Assembly (NCBI GenBank): GCA_001940995.1 | Contig: MSHC01000023.1 | Span: forward strand, 331-64,330 | Direction: 5' to 3' | DNA from: Ruminococcus sp. Phil15 | GTDB lineage: Bacteria; Bacillota; Clostridia; Oscillospirales; Ruminococcaceae | Length of the DNA: 64,000 nt | In this document: positions 16,853 through 25,338 of the stretch, one piece after another | Position numbering within the stretch: the first letter of the stretch is position 1 | Layout of the letters: each line of letters opens with the position of its first letter | Notes under the pieces: generated by a model | Told to the model about the DNA's origin: nothing | Database searches by the model: none | Seen by the model: only the letters and a program-made list of their open reading frames with translations | Translations under genes and position numbers: made by a program

Positions 16853-18991
16853 CTATTTATTATTCCCGAAAATCCCGAACAGCCTTGCGAAGAAGCCTTT
16901 CTTCTTGGGCTTTTCGTTTTCCTTTTCTTCCTTGTAGCGAGCCGCCCTCTCGTATGCCTCGGATATGAAATACTCCTGACAGTTGAGAGAGTCCTTGCCG
17001 CCGACCGGCATTTTGATGTATTTGCCGTCGCTGTTTTGCTCTCTTACCTTGACGTTGTCGTCAAGCTGCGTCCTGAAATAATCGGCGATTCTTTTCTTTA
17101 TGCCGCTGTCATAAACAGGGCAGGCGACCTCGACACGCCTTGTCGTGTTTCGTGTCATAAAGTCTGCCGAGGAGATGTAAATTTTGTCATAGTCCTTGCC
17201 AAAGATGTAAATTCTTGAATGCTCTAAGTATCTTCCGACAATAGACACAAGCCGTATGTTGTCAGTAACGCCAGGCACGCCTGCGATAAGACAGCTTATA
17301 CCTCTTATCACAAGCTCGACTTTAACGCCTGCCTGAGAACATTCTATAAGCTTGTTTATGATGACCTTGTCGGTGAGGGAATTAAGCTTTGCTCCGACGT
17401 AACCCTGTCCGCCCGCCTTTGATATCTCGATTTGCTCGTCCATCATCTCGGTGATGCGGTTTTGCATAAGGAGCGGTGCGACGAGAAGATGCTTAGCTTC
17501 CTTGACAAGCTCGCCCGTAGACAGCGCGTTGAACACGTCCGATGCGTCTTGCGCAATTCCGCCGTCTGCCGTCATAAGGCAAAGGTCGGTGTAGAGTCCG
17601 GCGGTCTTTTCGTTGTAGTTTCCCGTGCCGACCTGAGTTATGTATCTGACCTCGCCCTTGACCTTTCTTGTGATAAGAAGCAGCTTCGAGTGTACCTTTA
17701 AGCTTTCCGGGCCGTATAGAATCTGGCAGCCAGCGTCCTCAAGCTGTTTTGACCAGCCGATGTTGTTTTCCTCGTCAAATCTTGCACGAAGCTCAACCAG
17801 CGCAGTGACCTGCTTGCCGTTTTCTGCCGCCTTTATAAGAGCCTCGACAATCTTGCTGTTTTTCGCAACACGGTAGAGCGTGATTTTTATGGAAACTACG
17901 CTCTCGTCCTCCGCCGCCTCGTCAAGAAGCCTTATAAACGGCTTTATCGACTCGTATGGGTAGGAGAGGAACAGGTCACGCTTCTCAATCTGCTCCATCA
18001 TCGGTATCTTAGGGTCTATGCCGTATGCGTCCTGCGGAACACGCTTGGGGAAGAAAAGCTCCGAGCGGTTTGAAAGCTTGTCGAAGATGCTGAAAACGTA
18101 TGACATATCAAGCGGCGATTTTAGCCTGAACACCTGCTTTTTGGATATCTCAAGCCTTGCGGTAAGCTCGCCTAAGGTAAGGTCGGAAAGCTCTCTTGAA
18201 AGCTCCAGCCTTACGGGGCAAAGCCTCTTTCGCTTCTTGATAAGCTCCTCCATAAGACTGCGGTAGTCAAGCTCCCAGTCGTAGCCCGCTTCCTCCGTGT
18301 TTATGTCGGCGTTTCTCGTGACACGCATAACCGATTTTTCTTCGATCTTGAAGCCCTTGAAAACATCTGAAGCAAAGTGGAGAATGATCTCCTCGTGAAG
18401 CATATACTTTATCTTGCCGTTCTTCTCGGATGCCGGCAGGAAAAGAACCCTCGGGTTTTTTGTTTCCGTTGCGACAACTCCCAGCTTTACGGAATTTTTA
18501 GACGAAAGCTTTGCCACAACGTAAATCCCCTTGTTTGTGAGGAACGGGAAAGGGTGACGCTTGTCGATTACTAGGGGTGACAGAAACGGCTTTATCTCGT
18601 AGTTAAAGTATGCCGTGACATATTCGGCCTCTTTCTTGCTGAGGTCTTTGTAGCCGCATCTTTTTATGCCGAGATCCTCCAAATCGCCGTCTATCTTAGC
18701 AACAGTCTTGTAGAGGTCGTCGCTCATCGCCGCAGTGCGCTTGTATATGGCGGAGAGCTGTTCAGACGGCTTCATATTGGTCTTTCCGTCACGCTCGCTG
18801 TCGTTTGCGAGCATTGCGTCATAGAGCGAGCCTACCCGCACCATATAAAACTCGTCGAGGTTGCTTGAATATATGGAAGCAAAAAGCAGTCTTTCAAGGA
18901 GCGGTACAGATGTGTCCTGCGCTTCCTCTAAAACTCGCATATTGAATTTGAGCCACGAAAGCTCTCGGTTGTCATACACCTTCTTGCCCAT
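16853..18991 (-). CDS. ppk: Polyphosphate kinase 1
   Basis: A 712-aa enzyme making polyphosphate reversibly from ATP. The N-terminus reads NRELSWLKFNMRVLEEAQD, classic for Ppk1. The C-terminal half has two PLD-like catalytic lobes, with the phosphorylated His expected in KVHSKLLLITR. ATG 18991 is ten bases after AAGGAGG; the TTG used by the track touches the ribosome site. The Lys-rich C-terminal tail (KEEKENEKPKKKGFFARLFG) could be a membrane-binding amphipathic extension. It may be co-transcribed with the upstream amidohydrolase and PP2C genes. Confidence 0.95.
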   Translation of the reverse strand: MGKKVYDNRELSWLKFNMRVLEEAQDTSVPLLERLLFASIYSSNLDEFYMVRVGSLYDAMLANDSERDGKTNMKPSEQLSAIYKRTAAMSDDLYKTVAKIDGDLEDLGIKRCGYKDLSKKEAEYVTAYFNYEIKPFLSPLVIDKRHPFPFLTNKGIYVVAKLSSKNSVKLGVVATETKNPRVLFLPASEKNGKIKYMLHEEIILHFASDVFKGFKIEEKSVMRVTRNADINTEEAGYDWELDYRSLMEELIKKRKRLCPVRLELSRELSDLTLGELTARLEISKKQVFRLKSPLDMSYVFSIFDKLSNRSELFFPKRVPQDAYGIDPKIPMMEQIEKRDLFLSYPYESIKPFIRLLDEAAEDESVVSIKITLYRVAKNSKIVEALIKAAENGKQVTALVELRARFDEENNIGWSKQLEDAGCQILYGPESLKVHSKLLLITRKVKGEVRYITQVGTGNYNEKTAGLYTDLCLMTADGGIAQDASDVFNALSTGELVKEAKHLLVAPLLMQNRITEMMDEQIEISKAGGQGYVGAKLNSLTDKVIINKLIECSQAGVKVELVIRGISCLIAGVPGVTDNIRLVSIVGRYLEHSRIYIFGKDYDKIYISSADFMTRNTTRRVEVACPVYDSGIKKRIADYFRTQLDDNVKVREQNSDGKYIKMPVGGKDSLNCQEYFISEAYERAARYKEEKENEKPKKKGFFARLFGIFGNNK

Positions 18992-19055
18992 ATCATTCAA
19001 TCCTCCTTTTAAGACAAATTCCGTGCCCTTATATATTTAATATAGTATACCTGAT

Positions 19056-19892
19056 TTATATGCCGAAAAATCTCTTGAAGTTTCCGCTGAAGATTGCCTT
19101 TCTCTCGTCCTCGGTAAGTGGGAGAGCCTTAAATCTTATAAGCTCTGACTCCATCGACCACATGGGGAAGTCCGTGCCGAAGAAAACCCTGTCTACTCCC
19201 GCTTCTCTGATAAGCTCAACTGCCCTTTCGGGTGTGAGAGCAAAGAGCGACGAGCTGCAATCGTAGTAAATGTTTTGAAATTTACCGTAGAGCGCTTTTT
19301 CAGCCCTGTCCCACGCATTGTAGCCGCCTAAGTGCGCCGCAAAAACGGTCAGGTTCGGGAACATCTCCATAACTCTTGCGAGCCTTTCAGGTGCGGAATA
19401 CTCATATCTTTTGTCGCCCATGTGGAAAAGGACGGGGATTTTTCCCTCTATCGCCCTGTAGATGTTAAGCGCATTATCGTCGTCGATGTTGAATTTCTGG
19501 AAATCTGTGTGAAGCTTAATGCCCCTAAGACCTCCGTCGATGATTCTCTGCACCTCTTTGTCAAAGTCGCCCTCGTAGTCTGCGTGCAGAGTGCCGAAGC
19601 CGATAAATTCGGGGTGCTTTCTGCACTCCTCGATTATGAAGCTGTTGATATGCTCAACCTGAGATGGGTCTGTTGCGGCTGAGCAGACGAGAAATTTCTT
19701 CGTGCCGAACTCTTTTGCGTCGTTGATAAGAAGCTCCGAAGTGCCTGCCGAGATGTCCATAGATATATCGTAGAATTTTCCTATTGCGTCGGATGCCTTG
19801 CCTGCGATTTTCGTAGGGTAGATGTGGCAGTGTGCGTTGCAGATTTCGTACTGTGAAGCAAATTCCTTTGCAGTTTCAAACTGAGTTTTCAT
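19056..19892 (-). CDS. Metal-dependent hydrolase, amidohydrolase-2 family
   Basis: A 278-aa TIM-barrel protein. Metal ligands are suggested by NAHCHIYP near the N-terminus, LFHMGD and FAAHLGG in the middle, and FFGTDFPMW near the end. This is the amidohydrolase-2/TatD-like pattern (PF04909). The substrate is unknown. The start follows AAGAAGGA and lies 16 bases after the PP2C stop, so the two are probably one operon. Confidence 0.85.
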   Translation of the reverse strand: MKTQFETAKEFASQYEICNAHCHIYPTKIAGKASDAIGKFYDISMDISAGTSELLINDAKEFGTKKFLVCSAATDPSQVEHINSFIIEECRKHPEFIGFGTLHADYEGDFDKEVQRIIDGGLRGIKLHTDFQKFNIDDDNALNIYRAIEGKIPVLFHMGDKRYEYSAPERLARVMEMFPNLTVFAAHLGGYNAWDRAEKALYGKFQNIYYDCSSSLFALTPERAVELIREAGVDRVFFGTDFPMWSMESELIRFKALPLTEDERKAIFSGNFKRFFGI

Positions 19893-19908
19893 GCTATTCC
19901 TTCTTTAA

Positions 19909-20667
19909 TTATATTGCAGTAATTCCGATTATAGACAGGTTGTCGCAGCTTCCTCTTGATATTGCGAGTCTGTAAAGTGCGTCGATTTTTTCTTCAAACG
20001 GAAGCTCCAGAGCCATACAGACCTCTATTTCCGTCTTGCCGAGGTAGTCGGTAATTCCGTCCGTGCAGATTATAATTGTGTCATTGACAAGCTCTCCGAA
20101 AGGCTCGCCGATTGATGTGACGTCAATTCTCGGAGGCAGGTTATCCCCGCCGATCGAAGATATGATAACGTTTCTGTCCGGCGAAGTTTTAAGCTCCTGC
20201 GCAGAGATTTCTCCCATATCGTATAGGTATCTTACAAGCGTGTGGTCTGTGGATAATAGTGTTGCCGCTCCGTTTGCGTAGCGGTAGAGCCGTGAGTCAC
20301 CGACGTTTATGCAGTAGCCTGAGCCTTTTTCGTCAAGTGCCAGAGCGCACAGCGTCGTCTGCATATTCTGATGCTCCTCGATATGCTTCGCCTGCTCCAA
20401 GACCTTGTCGTGGATTGCAAGCACGTCTTTTTTTACGTCACGGAGCGAGGAAAAGCCCGTTTTGCTAAGCTCCTCGAGGCACATCTGTGCGGCAATTTCT
20501 CCGCCTCTTTCTCCGCCCACACCGTCGCAGACGGCGGTTATCGACGGCAGGGTTATCTCGCCCGACACCTCTCCCTCGCTGTACACAGTGCCGTTTATCA
20601 GGATTCTGTCCTCGTTCTTTGAACGGGTACAGCCTATGTCGGTTATTCCGAATACTTTATAGTGCAT
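19909..20667 (-). CDS. PP2C-type serine/threonine protein phosphatase
   Basis: A 252-aa PPM phosphatase of the Stp/PrpC type. Metal-binding motifs are TDIGCTRSKNEDR, CDGVGGERGGE, NVGDSRLYR and CTDGITDYL, each carrying the expected Asp or Gly residues. Such enzymes counteract PASTA kinases, but no kinase gene lies in the window. Instead it is followed by an amidohydrolase and ppk. It is driven by a consensus promoter. Confidence 0.92.
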   Translation of the reverse strand: MHYKVFGITDIGCTRSKNEDRILINGTVYSEGEVSGEITLPSITAVCDGVGGERGGEIAAQMCLEELSKTGFSSLRDVKKDVLAIHDKVLEQAKHIEEHQNMQTTLCALALDEKGSGYCINVGDSRLYRYANGAATLLSTDHTLVRYLYDMGEISAQELKTSPDRNVIISSIGGDNLPPRIDVTSIGEPFGELVNDTIIICTDGITDYLGKTEIEVCMALELPFEEKIDALYRLAISRGSCDNLSIIGITAI

Positions 20668-20701
20668 CTGTCGAGTCCTTTTTTGATAATTTCATCATAT
20701 T

Positions 20702-20730
20702 ATTATACCTCTTTTGTCACATAATGTCAA
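20702..20730 (-). promoter_or_regulatory. Consensus promoter of the PP2C gene
   Basis: On the minus strand TTGACA, a 17-base spacer and TATAAT, with the -10 box ending 35 bases from the start codon. Confidence 0.9.
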
Positions 20731-20905
20731 CCTTACGGCGAACCGGCACAGGCCGGCTTATCTCTGATAATTCTTCGGATACATTTTACATTTGGCTTTC
20801 TTCTCATTATAAGAGAAAAAAGCAAGAAAACAAGCCCCATACTATTCGTTTAAAGCCACGGCAAACAAATCTATTTTGGGCAGAGGAGTCCCCCTAAACT
20901 TTGCC

Positions 20906-20934
20906 TTGTGTTCCTCCCGTTTTTGTGGTATACT
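20906..20934 (+). promoter_or_regulatory. Promoter of the nucleoside phosphorylase operon
   Basis: TTGTGT, a 17-base spacer and TATACT with an extended TGG in front of the -10 box. Confidence 0.75.
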
Positions 20935-20967
20935 ATCTTTATTAAGCACCGAAAGGAATGTGCCGCT

Positions 20968-21813
20968 ATGAAAATGTATGAAAGACTTACCGACTGTATA
21001 AATTCAATAAGAGAAAAGACCGATTTTATACCCGAAATCGCCCTCGTCCTCGGTTCGGGACTCGGCTCGTTTGCGGACGAAATCAAGGTAGAAGCAGAAA
21101 TCCCGTACAGCGAGCTTGACGGATTCCCCGTTTCGACTGTCGCAGGCCACGACGGAAAATTTATCTTCGGATACCTGGACGGCGTAAAAATCGTCTGTAT
21201 GAAGGGCAGAGTGCATCACTACGAGGGTTATCCTATGCAGGAGGTAGTAATGCCGATAAGGCTTATGGGTATGCTGGGCGCAAAAACCCTTTTCCTCACA
21301 AATGCGTCGGGCGGCATAAATCCAAGCTTTAAGGCAGGCGATTTGATGCTTATAACCGACCACATCTCAAGCTTTGTGCCGAACGTCCTCATCGGTGAAA
21401 ATATCAGCGAGCTGGGAGTGAGGTTTCCGGATATGAGCGATATCTATAACGCAAGCCTGCGTGAGATTATAAAATGCGAGGCGGACAAGCTCGGAATCGA
21501 CCTCAAAGAGGGTGTGTATGTCCAGCTCACAGGGCCAAGCTACGAGTCGCCTGCCGAAATCAGAATGCTCGGAAAAATGGGCGCCGACGCAGTAGGTATG
21601 TCAACTGTCTGCGAGGCGATCGCCGCAAACCATATGGGTATGGATATATGCGGCATATCCTGCGTTTCAAATTTAGCGGCAGGCATAGCAAAACATCCCC
21701 TCACGCACAAAGAGGTGCAGGAAACAGCCGACAGGGTCGCAAGCCGGTTCAAGGCGCTCGTCAGTGCGTCTGTCAAGGCAATCGCAGGCAAAAATAAGGG
21801 GGAAGCTTTATGA
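20968..21813 (+). CDS. Purine nucleoside phosphorylase (trimeric PNP)
   Basis: A 281-aa enzyme splitting inosine and guanosine with phosphate. LVLGSGLGSFAD is the phosphate site, VAGHDGKFIFG and GRVHHYEGY follow, and LTNASGGINPSF plus LTGPSYESPAEIRML complete the PNP signature. ATG 20968 follows GAAAGGA; the track's 20 extra residues lie across the promoter region. The stop overlaps the next start as ATGA, so the two proteins are translationally coupled. PNP would act on the inosine made by the coupled deaminase. Confidence 0.94.
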   Translation: MKMYERLTDCINSIREKTDFIPEIALVLGSGLGSFADEIKVEAEIPYSELDGFPVSTVAGHDGKFIFGYLDGVKIVCMKGRVHHYEGYPMQEVVMPIRLMGMLGAKTLFLTNASGGINPSFKAGDLMLITDHISSFVPNVLIGENISELGVRFPDMSDIYNASLREIIKCEADKLGIDLKEGVYVQLTGPSYESPAEIRMLGKMGADAVGMSTVCEAIAANHMGMDICGISCVSNLAAGIAKHPLTHKEVQETADRVASRFKALVSASVKAIAGKNKGEAL

Positions 21814-23078
21814 CTATAAGACTCTATAACGCAAAAATCCTCAGCGTTGAAGAAATGCGGATATCCGAGGGCGAGCTTTGGATAGAGGATAACAAAATTT
21901 CATATATCGGGGATAGAAAGGACTCGGACTGTACCTTTGACAGGGAAATAGATATCAGGGGCAACCTGCTTATGCCAAGCTTTAAAAATGCCCACTCGCA
22001 TTCCGCTATGACCTTCCTTCGTTCCTATGCCGACGACCTGCCGCTTCAGGAATGGCTCTTTCAAAAGGTGTTCCCGCAGGAGGCAAAGCTTAACGGCGAC
22101 AGGATTTACAAGTTCACTAGGCTTGCGATTTTAGAGTATCTCACAAGCGGCATAACCTCCGTTTTCGATATGTATTTCTATGCGGACGACTACTACTCCG
22201 CCTGCGTCGATTCGGGCTTCAGAAGCGTGATGTGCGGCGGCATCTGCGGCGACGACAAGGCTCAGGACTTAGAGGACAGGTTTGTAAAATTCAACAGACT
22301 TGACCCCATTGTTTCATATAAGCTCGGTATCCATTCAGAATACCTCTGTCCGTTGCCTCTGATAAAGGACGTAGCCGCTCTCGCAGAAAAATATAAAGCC
22401 CCCGTGTATATGCACAACTCCGAAACACAGCGTGAGGTAGATGAATGTATCGGAAGATACGGTAAAACGCCTACCGAGGTGCTTTACGATAACGGCATTT
22501 TTGAGTATGGCGGCGGCGGCTTCCATTGTAACTTCCTGAGCGACAGGGATTTTGAGATATTCAAGGAAAAGGGTCTGTGGGCAGTCACAAATCCGTCCTC
22601 GAACTTAAAGCTTGCAAGCGGTATTGCGCCGATCTGCCGTATGCTCGGCGAAAATGTAAATCTCGCAATCGGCACAGACGGCGCCGCAAGCAACAATTGC
22701 CTCGATATGTTCAGAGAAATGTTTTTAGTTACCGCACTCCAGAAGTACGCAACGGGCGACGCAGCGGCTTGTCCCGCAGGCGATGTCTTGAAAATGGCGG
22801 TAAGCGGCGGCGCAAAAGCGATGGGCCTTTATGACTGCGACGACCTCAAAGTGGGTAAAATTGCGGACATTATCGAAATCGACCTCAGTCAGCCGAATAT
22901 GCAGCCTCTGCACAATATCGTGAAGAACGTCGTTTACAGCGGTTCAAAGCAGAACGTTAAAATGACTGTCTGCAACGGAAAAATCCTCTACCGTGACGGA
23001 GAGTTCTTTATAGGTGAAGCGCCTGAGAAAATCTACGAGCAGGCAAACGCCGCAGTAAGAGAGCTTTTGTCAGAATAA
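21810..23078 (+). CDS. Adenosine/SAH/MTA deaminase-like amidohydrolase
   Basis: A 422-aa member of the TrzA/ATZ/MtaD amidohydrolase family. Metal and substrate motifs are NAHSHSAMTFLR, GIHSEYLCP, HNSETQREVDE, GFHCNFLS and IGTDGAASNNCLDMF. Usual substrates are S-adenosylhomocysteine, methylthioadenosine or adenosine. The ATGA overlap with PNP supports a purine nucleoside salvage route (adenosine to inosine to hypoxanthine). The exact substrate cannot be told. Confidence 0.85.
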   Translation: MTIRLYNAKILSVEEMRISEGELWIEDNKISYIGDRKDSDCTFDREIDIRGNLLMPSFKNAHSHSAMTFLRSYADDLPLQEWLFQKVFPQEAKLNGDRIYKFTRLAILEYLTSGITSVFDMYFYADDYYSACVDSGFRSVMCGGICGDDKAQDLEDRFVKFNRLDPIVSYKLGIHSEYLCPLPLIKDVAALAEKYKAPVYMHNSETQREVDECIGRYGKTPTEVLYDNGIFEYGGGGFHCNFLSDRDFEIFKEKGLWAVTNPSSNLKLASGIAPICRMLGENVNLAIGTDGAASNNCLDMFREMFLVTALQKYATGDAAACPAGDVLKMAVSGGAKAMGLYDCDDLKVGKIADIIEIDLSQPNMQPLHNIVKNVVYSGSKQNVKMTVCNGKILYRDGEFFIGEAPEKIYEQANAAVRELLSE

Positions 23079-23095
23079 GTCCATAAACAATAATT

Positions 23096-23118
23096 GGGGC
23101 AATCGCTGAGATTGCCCC
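23096..23118. terminator. Hairpin between convergent deaminase and dpaB genes
   Basis: The perfect 9-bp stem GGGGCAATC / GATTGCCCC has a 5-base loop and no strong T tract on either strand. It probably helps end both transcripts. Confidence 0.5.
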
Positions 23119-23145
23119 TACTATATATAGTATATATTAATGCGT

Positions 23146-23739
23146 TTATTTTGGAGGAAGAACCACAGGCTGAATCTGTCTGCCCTCCAGCGCCGACATT
23201 ATCGTCTTATCGGCAAGCGTGAAATCCGCAATCATCGAGTTGGGCTTTGCCCTGAAATCGTCCTGACCGTAAGGCACAAAATAGATGTTTCTGCAATTCT
23301 GCAAAAAGCCGATGTTCTTTGCGGAAGAGCCGAGCGCATCGTTTGTCGCAATCGCTAAAACGACAGGTCTGCCGTTTCGTATGTGCGACTTTACAGCCAT
23401 TGTAACAGGAGTGTCAGTCACTCCGCCTGCAAGCTTTGCAAGAGTGTTTCCTGTGCAGGGCATAACAACAAGCACGTCAAACAGCTTCTTAGGTCCGATA
23501 GGCTCTGCGTCCTCGATACGCAGAATTGCTTTTTTGCCGCAGATCTTCTCCAGCTTTGATAGGTTCTCCTCAGCCGTGCCGAAGCGTGAGGATATTGAAG
23601 ATGCGTTGAAGGACATTATCGGCGTAAGCTGACAGCCCAGGTCAGACAGCCTCTGGGCCTGCGCAAAGGAATTGGAGAATGTGCAGAATGAGCCGCACAT
23701 AGCGTAGCCGATTTTAAGTCCGATTGGCAGCTCGGTCAT
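23146..23739 (-). CDS. dpaB: Dipicolinate synthase subunit B
   Basis: A 197-aa flavoprotein-fold protein, subunit B of the enzyme making the spore-core compound dipicolinic acid (SpoVFB). Typical text includes LKIGYAMCGSFCTFSNSFAQAQRL, PCTGNTLAKLAGGVTDTPVTMAVKSHIRNGRPVVLAIATNDALG and IYFVPYGQDD. It looks complete. ATG 23739 follows AAGGGGGCG. The start overlaps, as ATGA, the stop of an orphan DpaA C-terminal fragment. The rest of dpaA lies 8.65 kb away on the same strand. Confidence 0.94.
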   Translation of the reverse strand: MTELPIGLKIGYAMCGSFCTFSNSFAQAQRLSDLGCQLTPIMSFNASSISSRFGTAEENLSKLEKICGKKAILRIEDAEPIGPKKLFDVLVVMPCTGNTLAKLAGGVTDTPVTMAVKSHIRNGRPVVLAIATNDALGSSAKNIGFLQNCRNIYFVPYGQDDFRAKPNSMIADFTLADKTIMSALEGRQIQPVVLPPK

Positions 23740-23822
23740 ATCTTTTCGCCCCCTTCTTTTATAATACCCAGCACCGTGTCGGCAATGATTTCGCCCGACG
23801 TTATTGGGGCGACCTTTCCCGG
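23736..23822 (-). pseudogene. dpaA: dpaA 3' fragment (last 27 codons) separated from its gene
   Basis: Too short for the ORF track. From the CCG codon at 23822 the minus strand reads P-GKVAPITSGEIIADTV then LGIIKEGGEKI and a TGA that overlaps the dpaB ATG. This is the conserved DpaA/SpoVFA C-terminus (LPG-VAP-TAG-IL pattern). The 5' part of the gene at 32386-33270 runs up to IWALSLP and then diverges. Joining the two parts at the shared CCG gives a 293-residue protein, the family's usual length. I call this a displaced exon-like fragment rather than decay, because the frame and the coupling with dpaB are intact. Confidence 0.9.
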
Positions 23823-23830
23823 AGGGGAGA
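23813..23830. other. Left attachment-like site of the dpaA-interrupting element
   Basis: CCTTTCCCGGAGGGGAGA matches CCTTTGGCGGAAGGGAGA at 32466-32483 in 15 of 18 positions, with an identical CGGA core. The left half belongs to the dpaA 3' fragment and the right half to the element. Confidence 0.8.
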
Positions 23831-24199
23831 AAATAATTTGCGAAAATATGAAAAGAAAATCTTAAACGTTTTCGGCACAAAATGCCTGTCCGAAAGGACT
23901 TTTCGTTATTATATACAAAAAAATTAAACACTATTTGTTCCGACAGTGTGATAAAGCGGTGAAAAATGGATAAATTTGGCACCGCTTACATATATATGGT
24001 AATAATATAACGTTTACATGGCAGAATTTGGATTATTTTTGTATCTTATGTTTAAATGTTTGCATTGCAAAACCAATTCAAATATTACATAGCGGTTACA
24101 AAGTGGGACTTCTTGTGAGCAAGATGCACAAAATGAGTTCAAACAATTTGTAAGAGTTAACATAATTGATTACAGAACTAAAAAAAACAGAGAAAAGTC
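23831..24199. other. Non-coding left end of the element
   Basis: About 370 bases without a convincing gene. It contains a small hairpin GTCC-GAAA-GGAC near 23890 and an AT-rich stretch with AACGTTTACAT at 24009-24019, which recurs at 39523-39534 upstream of another gene cluster. No recombinase-accessory gene is visible here. Confidence 0.6.
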
Positions 24200-24250
24200 T
24201 TGAATTTGAAGCGGGAATATTGTATATTTTTAGTACGGAAACGATTTAGC
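24200..24250 (+). promoter_or_regulatory. Promoter and LacI-type operator candidate of the sugar-transport regulator
   Basis: TTGAAT (24200-24205), a 17-base spacer and TATATT (24223-24228), then ACGGAAACGATTTAG, which contains the AAACG half-site usual for LacI-family operators. The position downstream of the -10 box suits autorepression. Confidence 0.55.
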
Positions 24251-24282
24251 TGAAATAGGTCTGCGAGGAGGCAAGAGCTTAG

Positions 24283-25281
24283 ATGGTATCGCTTAAGGAT
24301 ATTTCCGCAAGATGCGGGGTCTCTGTTGCGACAGTCAGCAAGGCTCTTAACGGTCACAAGGATGTAAGCGCAGCGACAAGAGAAAAGCTTCTCAGAGTAG
24401 CCAAGGAAATGGGATACTTCCCGAATTCACAGGCAAGGGCGCTTAAAACCAACCGTACATATAATCTCGGCGTGATGTTTCTCGATGCAGCCGACAGCGG
24501 CTTCACCCACGAGTTTTTTGCTAAGGTGCTTAACTCGTTTAAAACTGCGGCGGAAGCGTACGGCTACGATATCACGTTTATAAACAGGAACATCGGCGGC
24601 AGAATGATGACCACCTATGAGCACTGTAAGTACAGAAACGTTGACGGCATAATAATTGCCTGCACAGACTTTACCGACCCGGACGTTTACGAGCTTGTAA
24701 GCGGCGATATACCGGTAGTAACGATAGACCACAGGTTCGACGGCAGGACTGCTATCCTCTCGGATAACGGCGCAGGAATGCGAAGCCTCGTAGGCTACGT
24801 TCACGAAAAGGGTCATTCAAAAATCGGTTTTATAATGGGAAACAAATCCTCGGTTGCCGAGAAAAGACTTGAAGCTTTCAAAAACGAATGCGAAAAATTC
24901 GGCATAAGAATTGACGAAAGATACATTCTTCCGGGAGATTTCCATAATGCGGACCTGACTTATGAGAGAACCGTTCAGCTTATGAGGCTGAGCGATCCGC
25001 CGACCTGTATCTTTATGCCGGACGACTATTCGGCAATAGGCGGACTTAATGCCCTGAAGGATATGGGCTATAAGGTTCCCCAGGACGTATCGGTCGTAGG
25101 CTATGACGGAATTGGTCTTTCACAGATCATTTCACCGAAGCTTACAACCTACCGCCAGGACACTAACGAAATAGGCAGACTCGCTGCCAAGTCACTGGTG
25201 GAATTAATCGAGAACCCTCAAACCTTTAACGAGGTTTTATTAGTAGACGGTGAGCTTATAGAGGGGGAAACCGTCAGATAA
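24283..25281 (+). CDS. LacI-family transcriptional regulator
   Basis: A 332-aa regulator. Residues 1-55 form the LacI HTH (LKDISARCGVSVATVSKALNGHKDVSAATREKLLRVAKEMGY) with the hinge helix SQARALKTNRT. The rest is a periplasmic-binding-protein-like sugar sensor ending with SVVGYDGIGLSQIISPKLTTYRQD. GGAGG lies 11 bases upstream of ATG. It is followed 57 bases later by the sugar-binding lipoprotein gene and very likely controls that transporter. It lies inside the dpaA element. Confidence 0.93.
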   Translation: MVSLKDISARCGVSVATVSKALNGHKDVSAATREKLLRVAKEMGYFPNSQARALKTNRTYNLGVMFLDAADSGFTHEFFAKVLNSFKTAAEAYGYDITFINRNIGGRMMTTYEHCKYRNVDGIIIACTDFTDPDVYELVSGDIPVVTIDHRFDGRTAILSDNGAGMRSLVGYVHEKGHSKIGFIMGNKSSVAEKRLEAFKNECEKFGIRIDERYILPGDFHNADLTYERTVQLMRLSDPPTCIFMPDDYSAIGGLNALKDMGYKVPQDVSVVGYDGIGLSQIISPKLTTYRQDTNEIGRLAAKSLVELIENPQTFNEVLLVDGELIEGETVR

Positions 25282-25338
25282 ATTAAGGCATTAATAAACA
25301 ACTATACTAATGCACACAATTTAAGGAGGAAGATTTCA

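Noticed and set aside
20711-20730. TGACATTATGTG shared with the dyad upstream of the XRE gene, as a common operator
   Set aside because: At 20.7 kb the sequence is explained by the -35 TTGACA of a consensus promoter and lacks the second half of the dyad.
23146-23739. dpaB as the interrupted gene, as in vfbin elements
   Set aside because: dpaB is complete from start to stop with normal length; the break is in dpaA.
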